The position numbers and the translations under genes were made by a program. This document shows, piece by piece, positions 1-6,787 of a DNA stretch of 64,000 nucleotides; position 1 is the stretch's first letter, and each line of letters opens with the position of its first letter. Source of the DNA: Anaerolinea thermophila UNI-1 (lineage in GTDB: Bacteria; Chloroflexota; Anaerolineae; Anaerolineales; Anaerolineaceae); the NCBI RefSeq assembly GCF_000199675.1, contig NC_014960.1, positions 2,666,001 through 2,730,000 on the forward strand. The letters run 5' to 3'. A model generated the notes under the pieces. The model saw only the letters and a program-made list of their open reading frames with translations, did not search any database and was not told the DNA's origin.

Positions 1-805
1 CCAGCTCACTCAGTGTCAGTAACCCGGCGCGCTCCAGCAAACTGCGCACTCCACCCTCAAGGCTCACTTTCAGCCACCGCACCAGTCGTGCTGTATCCTG
101 TGGCGTCAGCGGCAGACTCAGCCACACCCGATAGCGATGACTGGTCTGAACCGGACGGCCATCTTCCTGCCGCCACCCAGTGCCCCCATCACCGCGCTCC
201 ACTAGCCCTCTCAAGCGCTCCCACGTCTCCGCCTTAGCCGACCGATTCCAGAACGTTCGCTCCGTGATCCCGCACAGCGCGGCAATTTGCTTGCCGCTGA
301 AGTGCACCTGACTTGTCCCATGTTTTCGCCCCCGCTCGGCGTAGTACGCCGCCTGCCGAAACGCCACGTACATCCACGCCAGTTCAGGACCAAGCACCCC
401 CACCCAACGCCGAAAGTACCCCGGTAGAGTGATCACCCTGTCCGGCTGCACCAGTTCCTGATACAGGGTTTCATCGCTAACCCCCTCGATCTCAAGGCTC
501 TCCTCGGCCGTCTCTGCGGACGGCGTCACCGGGGCAGGTTCATCCCAGACCACAAACTCAACGTCTTGCTCAGAGCCCATCAGTGCGCTGAGCTTGCGCC
601 TCAGGGTGCCCGATAAACGGCTTTCCAGCCAGTCGCGTGCATAGGCATTGCGCACGCTAGCCCTGAAACAACTGTTCTCCCAGCCGATCAGCTGTGCACT
701 TGCAACCCACGTATCAAAGGCAGCCCTGGACATCTCCTGGCGTATCTGTTCCAGGGCGCTTTTCCAAGCCTGCTCAGGGCTAATTCCGCGGTTTGTCTCA
801 TCCAC
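1..805 (-). CDS. DnaA domain I-containing replication initiator-like protein, partial
   Basis: An open frame with no stop runs from a GTG at 805 off the left edge. The GTG sits 5 bases after an AAGGAGGT ribosome site. Residues 1-80 fit DnaA domain I: an amphipathic start with AWKSALEQIRQEM, then AAFDTWV, then a VRNAYARDWLES stretch. No DnaA AAA+ motif appears in the visible 268 residues. The later part has an HTH-like stretch (KQIAALCGITERTFWNR). Such proteins act as initiators or helicase-loader helpers on plasmids and phages. Iterons lie directly upstream, which supports a Rep role. The DnaA domain I reading is firm; the initiator role is inferred. Confidence 0.7.
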   Translation of the reverse strand, partial: MDETNRGISPEQAWKSALEQIRQEMSRAAFDTWVASAQLIGWENSCFRASVRNAYARDWLESRLSGTLRRKLSALMGSEQDVEFVVWDEPAPVTPSAETAEESLEIEGVSDETLYQELVQPDRVITLPGYFRRWVGVLGPELAWMYVAFRQAAYYAERGRKHGTSQVHFSGKQIAALCGITERTFWNRSAKAETWERLRGLVERGDGGTGWRQEDGRPVQTSHRYRVWLSLPLTPQDTARLVRWLKVSLEGGVRSLLERAGLLTLSEL

Positions 806-823
806 AGTGTACCTCCTTGTGAC

Positions 824-835
824 TTGTTATAACAA
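824..835. promoter_or_regulatory. Perfect 12-bp palindrome upstream of the initiator gene
   Basis: TTGTTATAACAA is a perfect palindrome just upstream of the ribosome site of the GTG-started initiator. It covers a possible -10 element on the minus strand. It could be an operator for autoregulation; no binding protein can be named. Confidence 0.4.
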
Positions 836-932
836 CCGTTTTAGACGCATTCTGAGCGGGCGTTTTCCCAGGGGGATACTGACATAGCCACCCCACAAAA
901 ACAGACGCCTTGTAGCGCTTCTAGGCAAGACT

Positions 933-1011
933 ACGTGAGCGGCTACGTGAGCGTCAATGTGAGCGGAACGTAAGCGGGACGTGAGCGGAACGTGAGCAAA
1001 ACCGCTCACGT
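933..1011. repeat. Iteron array, probable plasmid-type replication origin
   Basis: Six near-identical direct copies of ACGTGAGCGG start at 933, 945, 957, 968, 979 and 990, spaced 11-12 bp (about one helical turn). An inverted copy, CCGCTCACGT, lies at 1002-1011. Copies differ by one or two bases (ATGTGAGCGG, ACGTAAGCGG). The array sits between the partition genes and the DnaA-domain initiator, the normal place for an iteron origin. A minus-strand open frame crosses the array at 827-1054 but has no protein-like features. Confidence 0.7.
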
Positions 1012-1057
1012 TGATTTTTTGGGCTCTAAAATTCATCACGATTTTCTCGACCATGTT

Positions 1058-1720
1058 CTACTGCCCTTCCTCCCATCTTGCCTGCGCATCCTGTTTGGGA
1101 TAGGGAATCAGCCGCAGAACGCCCTGTTCATAGCGGTTGGCGCTGTGTTTGAGCAGCAGCCCCACCAGCTCTCCGACAGGCACACTGTGCTGGTCGGCTT
1201 TCTCTTTGAGCCGCTTGACCAGCTCTTCAGGCAACCGATAGGCTACCCAGCGAGTCCACAACCGCGGCTCTTCTTCTTTTCTCGATTTGCGGTTCCTCTT
1301 CTCCGTGTTTACCGCCTTCGGAGTCGGGTTCCATCCATCCTCCACCCAGCCGTGCTGCTTCGTCCAACCGCTATCTAGCGGATAAAGTGTCATGCGCGTC
1401 CCTTTAATCTTGGGCTGTATCGTCAGCGTTTCTCGCTCCATGCAGTAAAGCCCATATTCCAGAAACGCCCGCGCTACCTCATCCGCCGTTACTCCCAACT
1501 GGTCAGCAATCGCCACCACCCTGGCGCTTACCTCCTCGGGCACGCTGCGAAAGGTTTTGGCACGATTGGCTTTTTCCCAGGCACGGTTGCGCGGCTTCTT
1601 GGGCGCTCTCATCAGATCCACTACGCTGATCGGCGGCAGTCCCAATGGCGCGCTCTCCACAGCCCCGTTGTCATCTTCTCCCGGCTGTTTTCCAACCCAA
1701 AATGTTCTCCGTTCCGCCAT
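1058..1720 (-). CDS. ParA-associated DNA-binding protein (possible RHH-type ParB analogue)
   Basis: Hypothetical protein of about 220 residues, immediately after parA. Two segments resemble each other: one near residues 65-100 (VPEEVSARVVAIADQLGV, then an FLEYGLYC-type helix) and one near 165-205 (RLPEELVKRLKEKADQHSV, then a LLKHSANRY helix). Both look like ribbon-helix-helix or related small DNA-binding repeats, each followed by a hydrophobic strand. A gene placed directly after parA is often the centromere-binding partner. ATG 1720 follows GGTGAGG; a GTG at 1729 is the alternative start. The function is inferred from position; I recognise no named family. Confidence 0.55.
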   Translation of the reverse strand: MAERRTFWVGKQPGEDDNGAVESAPLGLPPISVVDLMRAPKKPRNRAWEKANRAKTFRSVPEEVSARVVAIADQLGVTADEVARAFLEYGLYCMERETLTIQPKIKGTRMTLYPLDSGWTKQHGWVEDGWNPTPKAVNTEKRNRKSRKEEEPRLWTRWVAYRLPEELVKRLKEKADQHSVPVGELVGLLLKHSANRYEQGVLRLIPYPKQDAQARWEEGQ

Positions 1721-1730
1721 CTTCCTCACC

Positions 1731-2507
1731 TCACCATGTCAACACCTGATCTACCAGCCGCTCGTACTCCTGCGCCGCTCGACTGCCCGGCGCTTTTTCG
1801 AAAATCGTCTGCCCCTCCGCTATGCTTTCCCGAAACACCGTGGCGCGGTGGATTGGCGGCAGTACCATCGCTCCAAGCCCGGCTTTCAGGTCTTCCTCGA
1901 TCTTTTTTGTCTCCCGCGTCACGTCATCGTAAAACGTGGGCAGTACGCCCCCCAGCGACCCGCGCCAGCCTTTGCTTTCTTTCAAATTCCGCATGATGCT
2001 CAGCGTCTTGTTCAGGCCTTCCAGCGAGCCGAATTCCATTGCCACCGGCACGATCACAAAGTCGGACGCCCAGATCGCTCGCTCCTGCAATCCGCCCAGC
2101 GAGGGACTGGTGTCCATCACAATGTAGTCCAATCCATTGCGCATAAAAACCTGGATCGCATCCCGAATATACGAGACCGGCTTGTCCAGCGCCGCCAGGG
2201 AATTCTGCGCTACGGCCGTCTCCTGACTGCCTGGGATGATCCACAAGCGCGGCCGTCCCGTGCTGCGCACTTGCTGGCGCAGCAGGATCAACTCATTCTT
2301 CTCCAGCGGCTTGATGGACGACATCAGCAGAAAGAAAATCCCGGGTTCCTGCTTGAGCCCCAGGTAACTCGCACTCTGCCCTTGCGGGTCAAAATCCAGA
2401 ATGAGTACCTCTTTTCCCCGCAGCGCCAAGCCGTGTGCTAGATTGAGCACGGTAGTGGTCTTCCCCGCTCCCCCCTTCTGGTTAGCAATCGTGATCACCT
2501 TCGTCAT
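1731..2507 (-). CDS. parA: ParA family partition ATPase
   Basis: Deviant Walker A motif KGGAGKTTT lies near residues 10-18, with an LILDFDPQGQS motif near residue 40 and a Walker B-like VMDTSPSLGG near 125. Length of about 258 residues is normal for the small ParA class without an N-terminal HTH. ParA moves plasmid or chromosome copies by ATP-driven nucleoid binding, together with a centromere-binding partner. I chose ATG 2507 because ITIANQKGG begins almost at once, as in the family, and because it overlaps the upstream stop as ATGA. A longer frame to 2567 only adds low-complexity sequence. The partner is probably the next gene. Confidence 0.93.
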   Translation of the reverse strand: MTKVITIANQKGGAGKTTTVLNLAHGLALRGKEVLILDFDPQGQSASYLGLKQEPGIFFLLMSSIKPLEKNELILLRQQVRSTGRPRLWIIPGSQETAVAQNSLAALDKPVSYIRDAIQVFMRNGLDYIVMDTSPSLGGLQERAIWASDFVIVPVAMEFGSLEGLNKTLSIMRNLKESKGWRGSLGGVLPTFYDDVTRETKKIEEDLKAGLGAMVLPPIHRATVFRESIAEGQTIFEKAPGSRAAQEYERLVDQVLTW

Positions 2508-2776
2508 CCCGCCGCCTCCTCGAACAAACTCATCTGCTCTTCGGCCCGACGGCCATCCGTCAGCCACACGTCCCAGGGAATTTGCCCTTCTGCTACCTCG
2601 ACTTCCAGCCCTGCCGCTTTCAGCGCCTGCACGACCTCAGGCGCAGCTTTCGTTGAAACCCGTGCCCGGGTCGGGTGCACCTTCAGCCGCGCTTCAAACA
2701 ACCCCAACGCCTTCGCTATGTCCTCTCCTCGCTCAACCCGATAGACACGCCAGACGGTTTTGTCCACTCTGCACAT
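2504..2776 (-). CDS. Hypothetical protein upstream of ParA
   Basis: Small protein of up to 90 residues, not recognised. It is charged and helical in the middle (KAAPEVVQALKAAGLEVEV) and ends in an acidic EEQMSLFEEAAG tail. It overlaps parA by 4 bases, so the two are probably translated together. It also overlaps the previous gene by about 60 bases if ATG 2776 is used. A GTG at 2767 has better spacing from a GGGAAGG ribosome site and may be the true start. Confidence 0.5.
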   Translation of the reverse strand: MCRVDKTVWRVYRVERGEDIAKALGLFEARLKVHPTRARVSTKAAPEVVQALKAAGLEVEVAEGQIPWDVWLTDGRRAEEQMSLFEEAAG

Positions 2777-2997
2777 CCTTCCCGCTGATCCTCACCCAGC
2801 CACTTTACCCGCGTCCGCCCACCGTGCCCGTGCACCGCCACCACATCGCGGATCGAGCCGTAGAATGCCACGCTGAACGGACGCCGCAGCCAGCGCATCG
2901 CTACCGTCCCATCCGAAAACTCCACCCCCTCGGCCACGATCCCGGTGCCCGACACACCCGACACGTCCTCATCCCGCACCAGCAGGAAAAGCCGCAT
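2716..2997 (-). CDS. Small conserved mobile-element protein, unknown function
   Basis: About 93 residues. The start MRLFLLVRDEDVSGVSGTG, followed by VAEGVEFSDGTVAMRW and a SIRDVVAVHGHGG segment, resembles a small protein family common on phages and plasmids with no known function. I chose ATG 2997, four bases after the previous stop (3002-3004), rather than the longer frame to 3087, because the conserved part begins there. It sits in the partition operon. The family resemblance is from memory. Confidence 0.6.
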   Translation of the reverse strand: MRLFLLVRDEDVSGVSGTGIVAEGVEFSDGTVAMRWLRRPFSVAFYGSIRDVVAVHGHGGRTRVKWLGEDQREGCAEWTKPSGVSIGLSEERT

Positions 2998-3001
2998 CCG
3001 C

Positions 3002-3283
3002 CTACGCCACACCCCGCCCATGATCGTCTCCCAGGCAGCCCTGCAGCACGGCTCTCCCGCTTTCGGTAATGCCGTAGGTATCCCCACGATGAACCACCAG
3101 CCCCAGCGCTACCAGGCGCTCCACCAGGCGCAGGTCGAACAAGCGGGCAAGGAATTTTCGCGGTGTATCGCCCTGGCGCTCGAGATACAGCAGCGCCTTG
3201 GCTTCCTGCGTGCTTGACAGCCCAAACCGCCGCACGCGATAGGGATTGAAACGCACCTCCTGTTTTAGATCTATCTCGGCCAT
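3002..3283 (-). CDS. Small winged-helix-like DNA-binding protein
   Basis: About 93 residues beginning MAEIDLKQEVRFNPYRV. The C-terminal half has a winged-helix look: a recognition-helix region (LVERLVALGLV), then a short wing (HRGDTYGIT) and ESGRAVL, which is typical of small wHTH regulators. The start at 3283 has an AGGAGAG ribosome site upstream. Just upstream lies an array of 10-bp direct repeats that this protein might bind. It heads the cluster that ends with parA and its partner. The regulator role is inferred. Confidence 0.55.
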   Translation of the reverse strand: MAEIDLKQEVRFNPYRVRRFGLSSTQEAKALLYLERQGDTPRKFLARLFDLRLVERLVALGLVVHRGDTYGITESGRAVLQGCLGDDHGRGVA

Positions 3284-3308
3284 GGCATCTCTCCTGCTCG
3301 TTGTTTTG

Positions 3309-3348
3309 TTTCGTTCGGAATCGTTCTGTTTCGTTCGGTTTCGTTCGG
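3309..3348. repeat. Four 10-bp direct repeats upstream of the partition cluster
   Basis: TTTCGTTCGG-type units repeat with TCGTTC at exactly 3311, 3321, 3331 and 3341; the second copy has TCGTTCTG. A weaker GTTCGG follows at 3355. They lie in the gap between the lipoprotein gene and the winged-helix gene, so upstream of the whole partition cluster. The helical-turn spacing suggests a cooperative protein-binding site, either an operator or a centromere. Confidence 0.6.
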
Positions 3349-3367
3349 CGTTCTGTTCGGCGAACAT

Positions 3368-4348
3368 TCAGGCCACCTCCGTTGGGGCAGGGGAGAGGGT
3401 AATCTGCTTCGATCCCAGCGCCGTGTAGAGTTCGGCCAGGGTTCGATACTCCCCGACCAGGAACGTCCCTCCGCCCCGTCCGGGAACGGGATGGACATAA
3501 GGACGCAGTAGCGCCACCGCCCTTGTCCAGGTCTCCGCCGGCCACCCCAGTTCTCGCCAGCCGGGAATGTGGTCGGCATTCCCGCCGGCCTTCTGGATGG
3601 ACTCACGCAGCAGGCGCAGAACCAAACGCCGGTTGGGATCCTCCCCCTTCTGCCGCCACTCGGGTTTGACAAAGCCCATGATCTGATCACCAACCCGATA
3701 GGGAATCCAGTCGAGATCACCCCGCTCGTCATGGGTCTCAGTGTCTTTTCCTGGTGGAAGTTCGGGCTTGGGCTTGAGCACCTCCACGTGCACCGGCGGC
3801 ATGCCATCTCGCCGCACCACCAGCACCCCAATGGGGCTGATCATGATCGAGCGCCGCGTTTCCTGCCAGCGCACGTAGGCATCCAGCAGGCGGTAGAGGA
3901 AGACGAAAAACAGCACGACGAGCGCCGCAAGCGCCAAAAAGACGATGGCCGTTTCGAGGATGGACTGCACCACCGCTCTCTGCCGGGTGACCTCGGCGGC
4001 ATGTTGCTCCTCGCGGGCCTTGCGCTCCAGGGCTTGCAGGGTCGCCGTGGCCTGATAGGACTGCACGGCCAGGAGCATGGCATTTGCCGTCGCCGTGGCA
4101 TCCACCGCCTGTTGGGTTGCCCGCAGGTCGAGATATTGCGCCGTGACTTGATAGGCCTGCGCGGTTTGCGTGGCTTGCGCCTGGTAGGCCTGCTCGGTTT
4201 GCCCGGCCAGGCGGTTATACGCCTCGGCCATCTGGCTGAAGGCCTGCGCCGTAGCGCGCAGGCTCTGCGGATCCGCCGGCGCATAGTATCCCGCCGGCGC
4301 GCAGGCGGTTATCAGCAAAGCCGCGAAAAGCACAAGCCCGTAGCGCAT
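3368..4348 (-). CDS. Predicted membrane-anchored lipoprotein with coiled-coil region
   Basis: 326 residues. The N-terminus MRYGLVLFAALLITACAP is a lipoprotein signal with the lipobox Cys at 16. Residues 30-125 are rich in Ala, Gln and Thr (repeated TAQAYQ/ATATAN units) and probably form a helical coiled coil. A clear transmembrane helix follows near 130-155 (VFLALAALVVLFFVFLYRLL). The last 150 residues are soluble and on the other side of the membrane, with no domain I recognise. It could be a plasmid-encoded envelope or transfer-related protein, but there is no direct evidence for that. Confidence 0.65.
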   Translation of the reverse strand: MRYGLVLFAALLITACAPAGYYAPADPQSLRATAQAFSQMAEAYNRLAGQTEQAYQAQATQTAQAYQVTAQYLDLRATQQAVDATATANAMLLAVQSYQATATLQALERKAREEQHAAEVTRQRAVVQSILETAIVFLALAALVVLFFVFLYRLLDAYVRWQETRRSIMISPIGVLVVRRDGMPPVHVEVLKPKPELPPGKDTETHDERGDLDWIPYRVGDQIMGFVKPEWRQKGEDPNRRLVLRLLRESIQKAGGNADHIPGWRELGWPAETWTRAVALLRPYVHPVPGRGGGTFLVGEYRTLAELYTALGSKQITLSPAPTEVA

Positions 4349-4359
4349 GTCACCGTCAC

Positions 4360-5031
4360 CTAAACCTCAACCGGAATCACCGTGCCGGTCGGCGTAGAAA
4401 ACCGATCCCCGACCTGGCGCAGCACCGACCCGAATCGTCCGTCCCACCCTTTGACCGGGCGGCGGGTCAGGGCACGGTAATCTGCCCCGGCCAGCACCTG
4501 CACGCCGTTTTTGCCTCCGTGTTTCAGGACAAACTCCAATGCCCAGTGCGCCTCAACGTCCGCTTTCAGCACCTGCGCCAGGTCATCCAGGATCAGCACC
4601 TGTGTCGCCCCCCGGTTCTGCCCGTGCCGTCTCCGATCCACCAGGTCGGCCAGGCGATAGAGCGCCTGTTCCAGGGCACGATCGTGCGGACACACGACGT
4701 CCGTGATCCTGTGCCCCCGGGCCTCTCGCTCGGTCACCCAGGTGATTTCCACAAGGTGACGTGTGTTGTGCTGCTCCAGCGAAACCCGTGCCGCATCCAG
4801 CACCTGCCAGGGCAGGGCAAGACCTTCGCCGAGGATCAGCAAACTCTTACCCCCCAGGGCATCCCACACAACCGGCACGCCGTCCTCACCCACGCCCAAC
4901 ACTGCTGTGGCGTGCGTGAGCACGGGTAGGCGCATCACCACCTCATCCAGTCGCCGCGGAATGACCCGAGAGGGTCTATTAACGTTGACCTGAGGAACGA
5001 TTCGAACCTTGACAGGAACGATTTGCACCAT
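4360..5031 (-). CDS. Hypothetical protein, possible degenerate P-loop ATPase
   Basis: 223 residues. GGKSLLILGEGLALPWQ near residues 60-75 is placed like a phosphate-binding loop but lacks the GKS/T motif in normal form. TQVLILDDLAQVL near 145-157 looks like a Walker B strand. The later ALEFVLKHGGKNGVQVLAGADYRAL resembles the region after Walker B in HerA/FtsK-type ATPases. It could be an inactive or minimal translocase-like protein. It is encoded between the lipoprotein and the small genes that follow ssb. The function is unknown. Confidence 0.5.
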   Translation of the reverse strand: MVQIVPVKVRIVPQVNVNRPSRVIPRRLDEVVMRLPVLTHATAVLGVGEDGVPVVWDALGGKSLLILGEGLALPWQVLDAARVSLEQHNTRHLVEITWVTEREARGHRITDVVCPHDRALEQALYRLADLVDRRRHGQNRGATQVLILDDLAQVLKADVEAHWALEFVLKHGGKNGVQVLAGADYRALTRRPVKGWDGRFGSVLRQVGDRFSTPTGTVIPVEV

Positions 5032-5290
5032 GCTTGCCTCCTTTCTCCTTCACCACCCGCCCCCGCTTGATCACCACCCGCTCGCCGGTGCGGATGTTCT
5101 CGAACACCGTCCCGCTCGGCCACGGACAGGGAATGTGCCGCGCCGCTCGACGACACCCGCTCGGCAGCACAATGTCGCTCCAACGAAAGTGCCCCCCGTA
5201 GAACATGCCAGGCTCGTCTCCCGTGCGCGTCGGATCCACCACCACTTTCCAGTAGTACCCCGGTGGGGCTTGCCAAGCACGGCGGGTCAT
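4979..5290 (-). CDS. Hypothetical protein
   Basis: 103 residues, not recognised. It is rich in aromatic residues at the start (APPGYYWKVVVDPTR, FYGGHFRW) and ends in a basic tail (VVIKRGRVVKEKGGKHG). It begins 3 bases after the stop of the 53-aa gene. Its last 17 codons overlap the start of the next gene in another frame, so the annotated end is long for its family or the overlap is real. Confidence 0.45.
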   Translation of the reverse strand: MTRRAWQAPPGYYWKVVVDPTRTGDEPGMFYGGHFRWSDIVLPSGCRRAARHIPCPWPSGTVFENIRTGERVVIKRGRVVKEKGGKHGANRSCQGSNRSSGQR

Positions 5291-5293
5291 GCC

Positions 5294-5455
5294 TCACTTC
5301 ACCCCCAGGCGCTCGGCCAGTTCTGCCCATAGCGGGTCATTCGCCGGGAGCATCTCCAGCCAGTACAGCACCTCGAACTTGCGCTCTTCCTGCTCGCGTA
5401 TCTCCGCCTCAAACGCAATCAACGCATCCAGTTCCTCAGGTGTCAATTCGTCCAT
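5294..5455 (-). CDS. Small acidic protein of 53 residues
   Basis: A short frame begins MDELTPEELDALIAFEAEIR and ends AELAERLGVK. It is acidic and strongly helical. Only 3 bases separate its stop from the next ATG, and it lies on the same strand between ssb and the 103-aa gene, which supports real coding. No family was recognised. Confidence 0.5.
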   Translation of the reverse strand: MDELTPEELDALIAFEAEIREQEERKFEVLYWLEMLPANDPLWAELAERLGVK

Positions 5456-5484
5456 CGCCCACGCTCCGCTCCGCCGATTGAGAA

Positions 5485-5517
5485 GCGGGCAGGCCGCAAG
5501 CGGTTCGGCCTGCCCGC
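5485..5517 (-). terminator. Strong hairpin after ssb, possible attenuator
   Basis: A perfect 12-bp stem (GCGGGCAGGCCG at 5485-5496 with CGGCCTGCCCGC at 5506-5517) and 9-base loop lies 9 bases past the ssb stop. No clear U-run follows on the minus strand. It may protect the ssb message or partly terminate it. Confidence 0.4.
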
Positions 5518-5526
5518 AGACGTTTC

Positions 5527-5922
5527 CTAGAACGGTATGTCGTCTGCACTCGTGGGTGCTGCTTCGCCCGCGGCTTCTGCCTGCACCCCCTTCTCGCCGG
5601 GCTTGCCGCCCAGGAAGATCACCTCCTCCGCCGTCACCCGCAGCGCCGCACCCAACTCGCCGTTCTTGCGGGTGAACGCCCGCACCTCGGGCCGCCCGCG
5701 CACGAACACCTGACGCCCTTTCGTCAGGTGCTGGTGGCAGACCTCCGCCAGCCCGCCCCAGGTCGTTACGTCCACCCAGGTCGTCTCCTCATGCTTCTGC
5801 CCGTCCCGATCCGTCCAGCGCCGCGTCGCCGCCACCGGGAACGACACCACCAACGCCCCCTCTGCCGTGTAGCGGGCTTCAGGGTCTTGACCTAGATTGC
5901 CGATCAGTTGAACTTCGAGCAT
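5527..5922 (-). CDS. ssb: Single-stranded DNA-binding protein
   Basis: 131 residues starting MLEVQLIGNLGQDPEARYTA, the normal SSB opening, followed by VAATRRWTDRDGQKHEETTW and a VFVRGRPEVRAF strand. It ends in DDIPF, the acidic partner-binding tail. The OB fold binds single-stranded DNA during replication of the element. ATG 5922 has an AAAGGA ribosome site. A longer open frame to 6165 would run through a tRNA gene and is not coding. It lies just after tRNA-Met and before small genes of the same element, so it is probably an element-borne second ssb. Confidence 0.93.
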   Translation of the reverse strand: MLEVQLIGNLGQDPEARYTAEGALVVSFPVAATRRWTDRDGQKHEETTWVDVTTWGGLAEVCHQHLTKGRQVFVRGRPEVRAFTRKNGELGAALRVTAEEVIFLGGKPGEKGVQAEAAGEAAPTSADDIPF

Positions 5923-5955
5923 GGGAATCGTCCTTTCTGTTCTTGAATGTCGCAG

Positions 5956-6027
5956 AACGGGAAGGGGGATTCGAACCCTCAACCTGCGGCTCATGATGCC
6001 GCCGCTCTTCCGTTGAGCTACTCCCGC
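5956..6027 (-). tRNA. tRNA-Met (anticodon CAT)
   Basis: Cloverleaf read on the minus strand. The acceptor GCGGGAG pairs with TTCCCGT (two G-U pairs). The D arm contains TAGCTCAACGGAAGAGC. The anticodon stem GCGGC/GCCGC encloses ATCATGA with anticodon CAT. The T arm is GAGGGTTCGAATCCCCC. It could be a lysidine-type Ile tRNA instead, since both read CAT. The T stem has one mismatch, as is usual in element-borne tRNAs. It lies between the structured RNA region and ssb. Confidence 0.8.
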
Positions 6028-6120
6028 GTGGTGAAGTGGCAGAGGGGTTGCCCTCGCGCACGTCCGGCTCTTTGAGGGTCTGCCTCGCCTTCGCTGGGCC
6101 GATTCAGCCCCAACCCCTCT

Positions 6121-6146
6121 GCATGCCCGTCTCTCCGGGCTGTCAC
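6121..6146 (-). repeat. RNA module, copy 2 (GAGAGA-loop hairpin)
   Basis: Read on the minus strand it begins GTGACAGCC and contains CCCG-GAGAGA-CGGG. It matches the copy at 6328-6353 in 23 of 26 positions. In the stem a G-C pair of copy 1 has become C-G here, so pairing is kept. Confidence 0.6.
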
Positions 6147-6327
6147 CCTGCCTGTTTCCCGGCACTGGTTAGGGTGCGCCGGGCTGCACCTGCCCGTTGA
6201 TGGGGCAACGACCCCGACAGGTTTGGCAGTCCAGCCGGGTGGGACTTGCACCCACCACAGGATCGGGGAGCCTCCTGCCCACCTTCGGCGGTTGGAAGGA
6301 GAGGATTACCATGTCGCTTGTCAAGGT

Positions 6328-6353
6328 GCTTGCCGGTCTCTCCCGGCTGTCAC
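6328..6353 (-). repeat. RNA module, copy 1 (GAGAGA-loop hairpin)
   Basis: Read on the minus strand it begins GTGACAGCC and contains CCGG-GAGAGA-CCGG followed by CAAGC. Its CAGCCGG (6343-6349) can also pair with CCGGCTG at 6232-6238, which directly follows a T-arm-like hairpin. Confidence 0.6.
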
Positions 6354-6493
6354 GTCCCCCGGCAGGCTTCCGATGGTCTCACCTGCCGCTCCGTCAGACA
6401 AGGGCTCCCCGTCCCTTGCCCCGCCAGGTGCTGATGACTCAGCCCCGCTCCCGCCTCCCTACGCAGCCGACGTTAGCGTGGCAAAAACGGAAT

Positions 6494-6538
6494 TCAGGCG
6501 GGCGGGACTTGAACCCGCCATAACGCACCTGCCGCCTG
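6494..6538 (-). ncRNA. tRNA-like minihelix (acceptor stem plus T arm)
   Basis: On the minus strand CAGGCGG (6532-6538) pairs perfectly with CCGCCTG (6495-6501). Directly before the latter is a perfect T arm, GCGGG-TTCAAGT-CCCGC. Only about 13 bases replace the D and anticodon arms. The base after the acceptor is A, as in many tRNAs, but no CCA follows. It lies inside the large structured RNA region. It is not a complete tRNA. Confidence 0.6.
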
Positions 6539-6787
6539 AAAGGCTTTGAGCCAACACCGCACGGGAAACACAAAGCCCTCTGCAAATCACATTCTTTGTG
6601 AGAGGCTTGCAGAGGGCTGTCATCTCATGCTACAATCGCAGATGAGGTGAGCAGTCGGTGTCTGCTTGCCTCGACCGTGAGCGTGCACCCACACGGCTCA
6701 CGGAGCGCCCTGTCGGGCGCACAACGCCCGGCGGGGCGTTGTATTTGTCGGGGCAGTTAGCAGGTGGTTTGGAAAGGTGCTATGCAA

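Larger units (their letters stand above)
6039..6781 (-). ncRNA. Large, highly structured RNA of unknown class (candidate)
   Basis: About 740 bases without a convincing gene, downstream of a strong minus-strand promoter. Many stems are visible: 6721-6742 (9-bp stem), 6705-6720, 6676-6704 (CCGTGAGC/GCTCACGG), a 12-bp stem with arms near 6574-6585 and 6609-6620, 6361-6386 (GGCAGG/CCTGCC), and an outer pair 6039-6050 with 6110-6121 (12 bp). Two T-arm-like elements occur. Two 26-base copies at 6328-6353 and 6121-6146 form the same short hairpin, with one compensatory base-pair change between copies. Size, position next to a tRNA on a mobile element, and T-loops recall the GOLLD/ROOL kind of large RNA, but membership is not shown. 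Confidence 0.55.

Noticed and set aside
827..1054. Minus-strand open frame of 75 codons
   Set aside because: It runs through the iteron array, so its sequence reflects DNA repeats, and it has no protein-like features.
1557..2441. Plus-strand open frame of 294 codons
   Set aside because: It lies antisense to parA and the partner gene, has no ribosome site and reads as a shadow of their codon bias.
5923..6165. N-terminal extension of ssb
   Set aside because: The extension passes through tRNA-Met and structured RNA; SSB proteins start at the MLEVQLIGNLG position.
6197..6303. A complete tRNA around GTGGGTGCAAGTCCCAC
   Set aside because: No normal D or anticodon arm fits, and the T loop has G at the usual second T. 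It is treated as part of the structured RNA.
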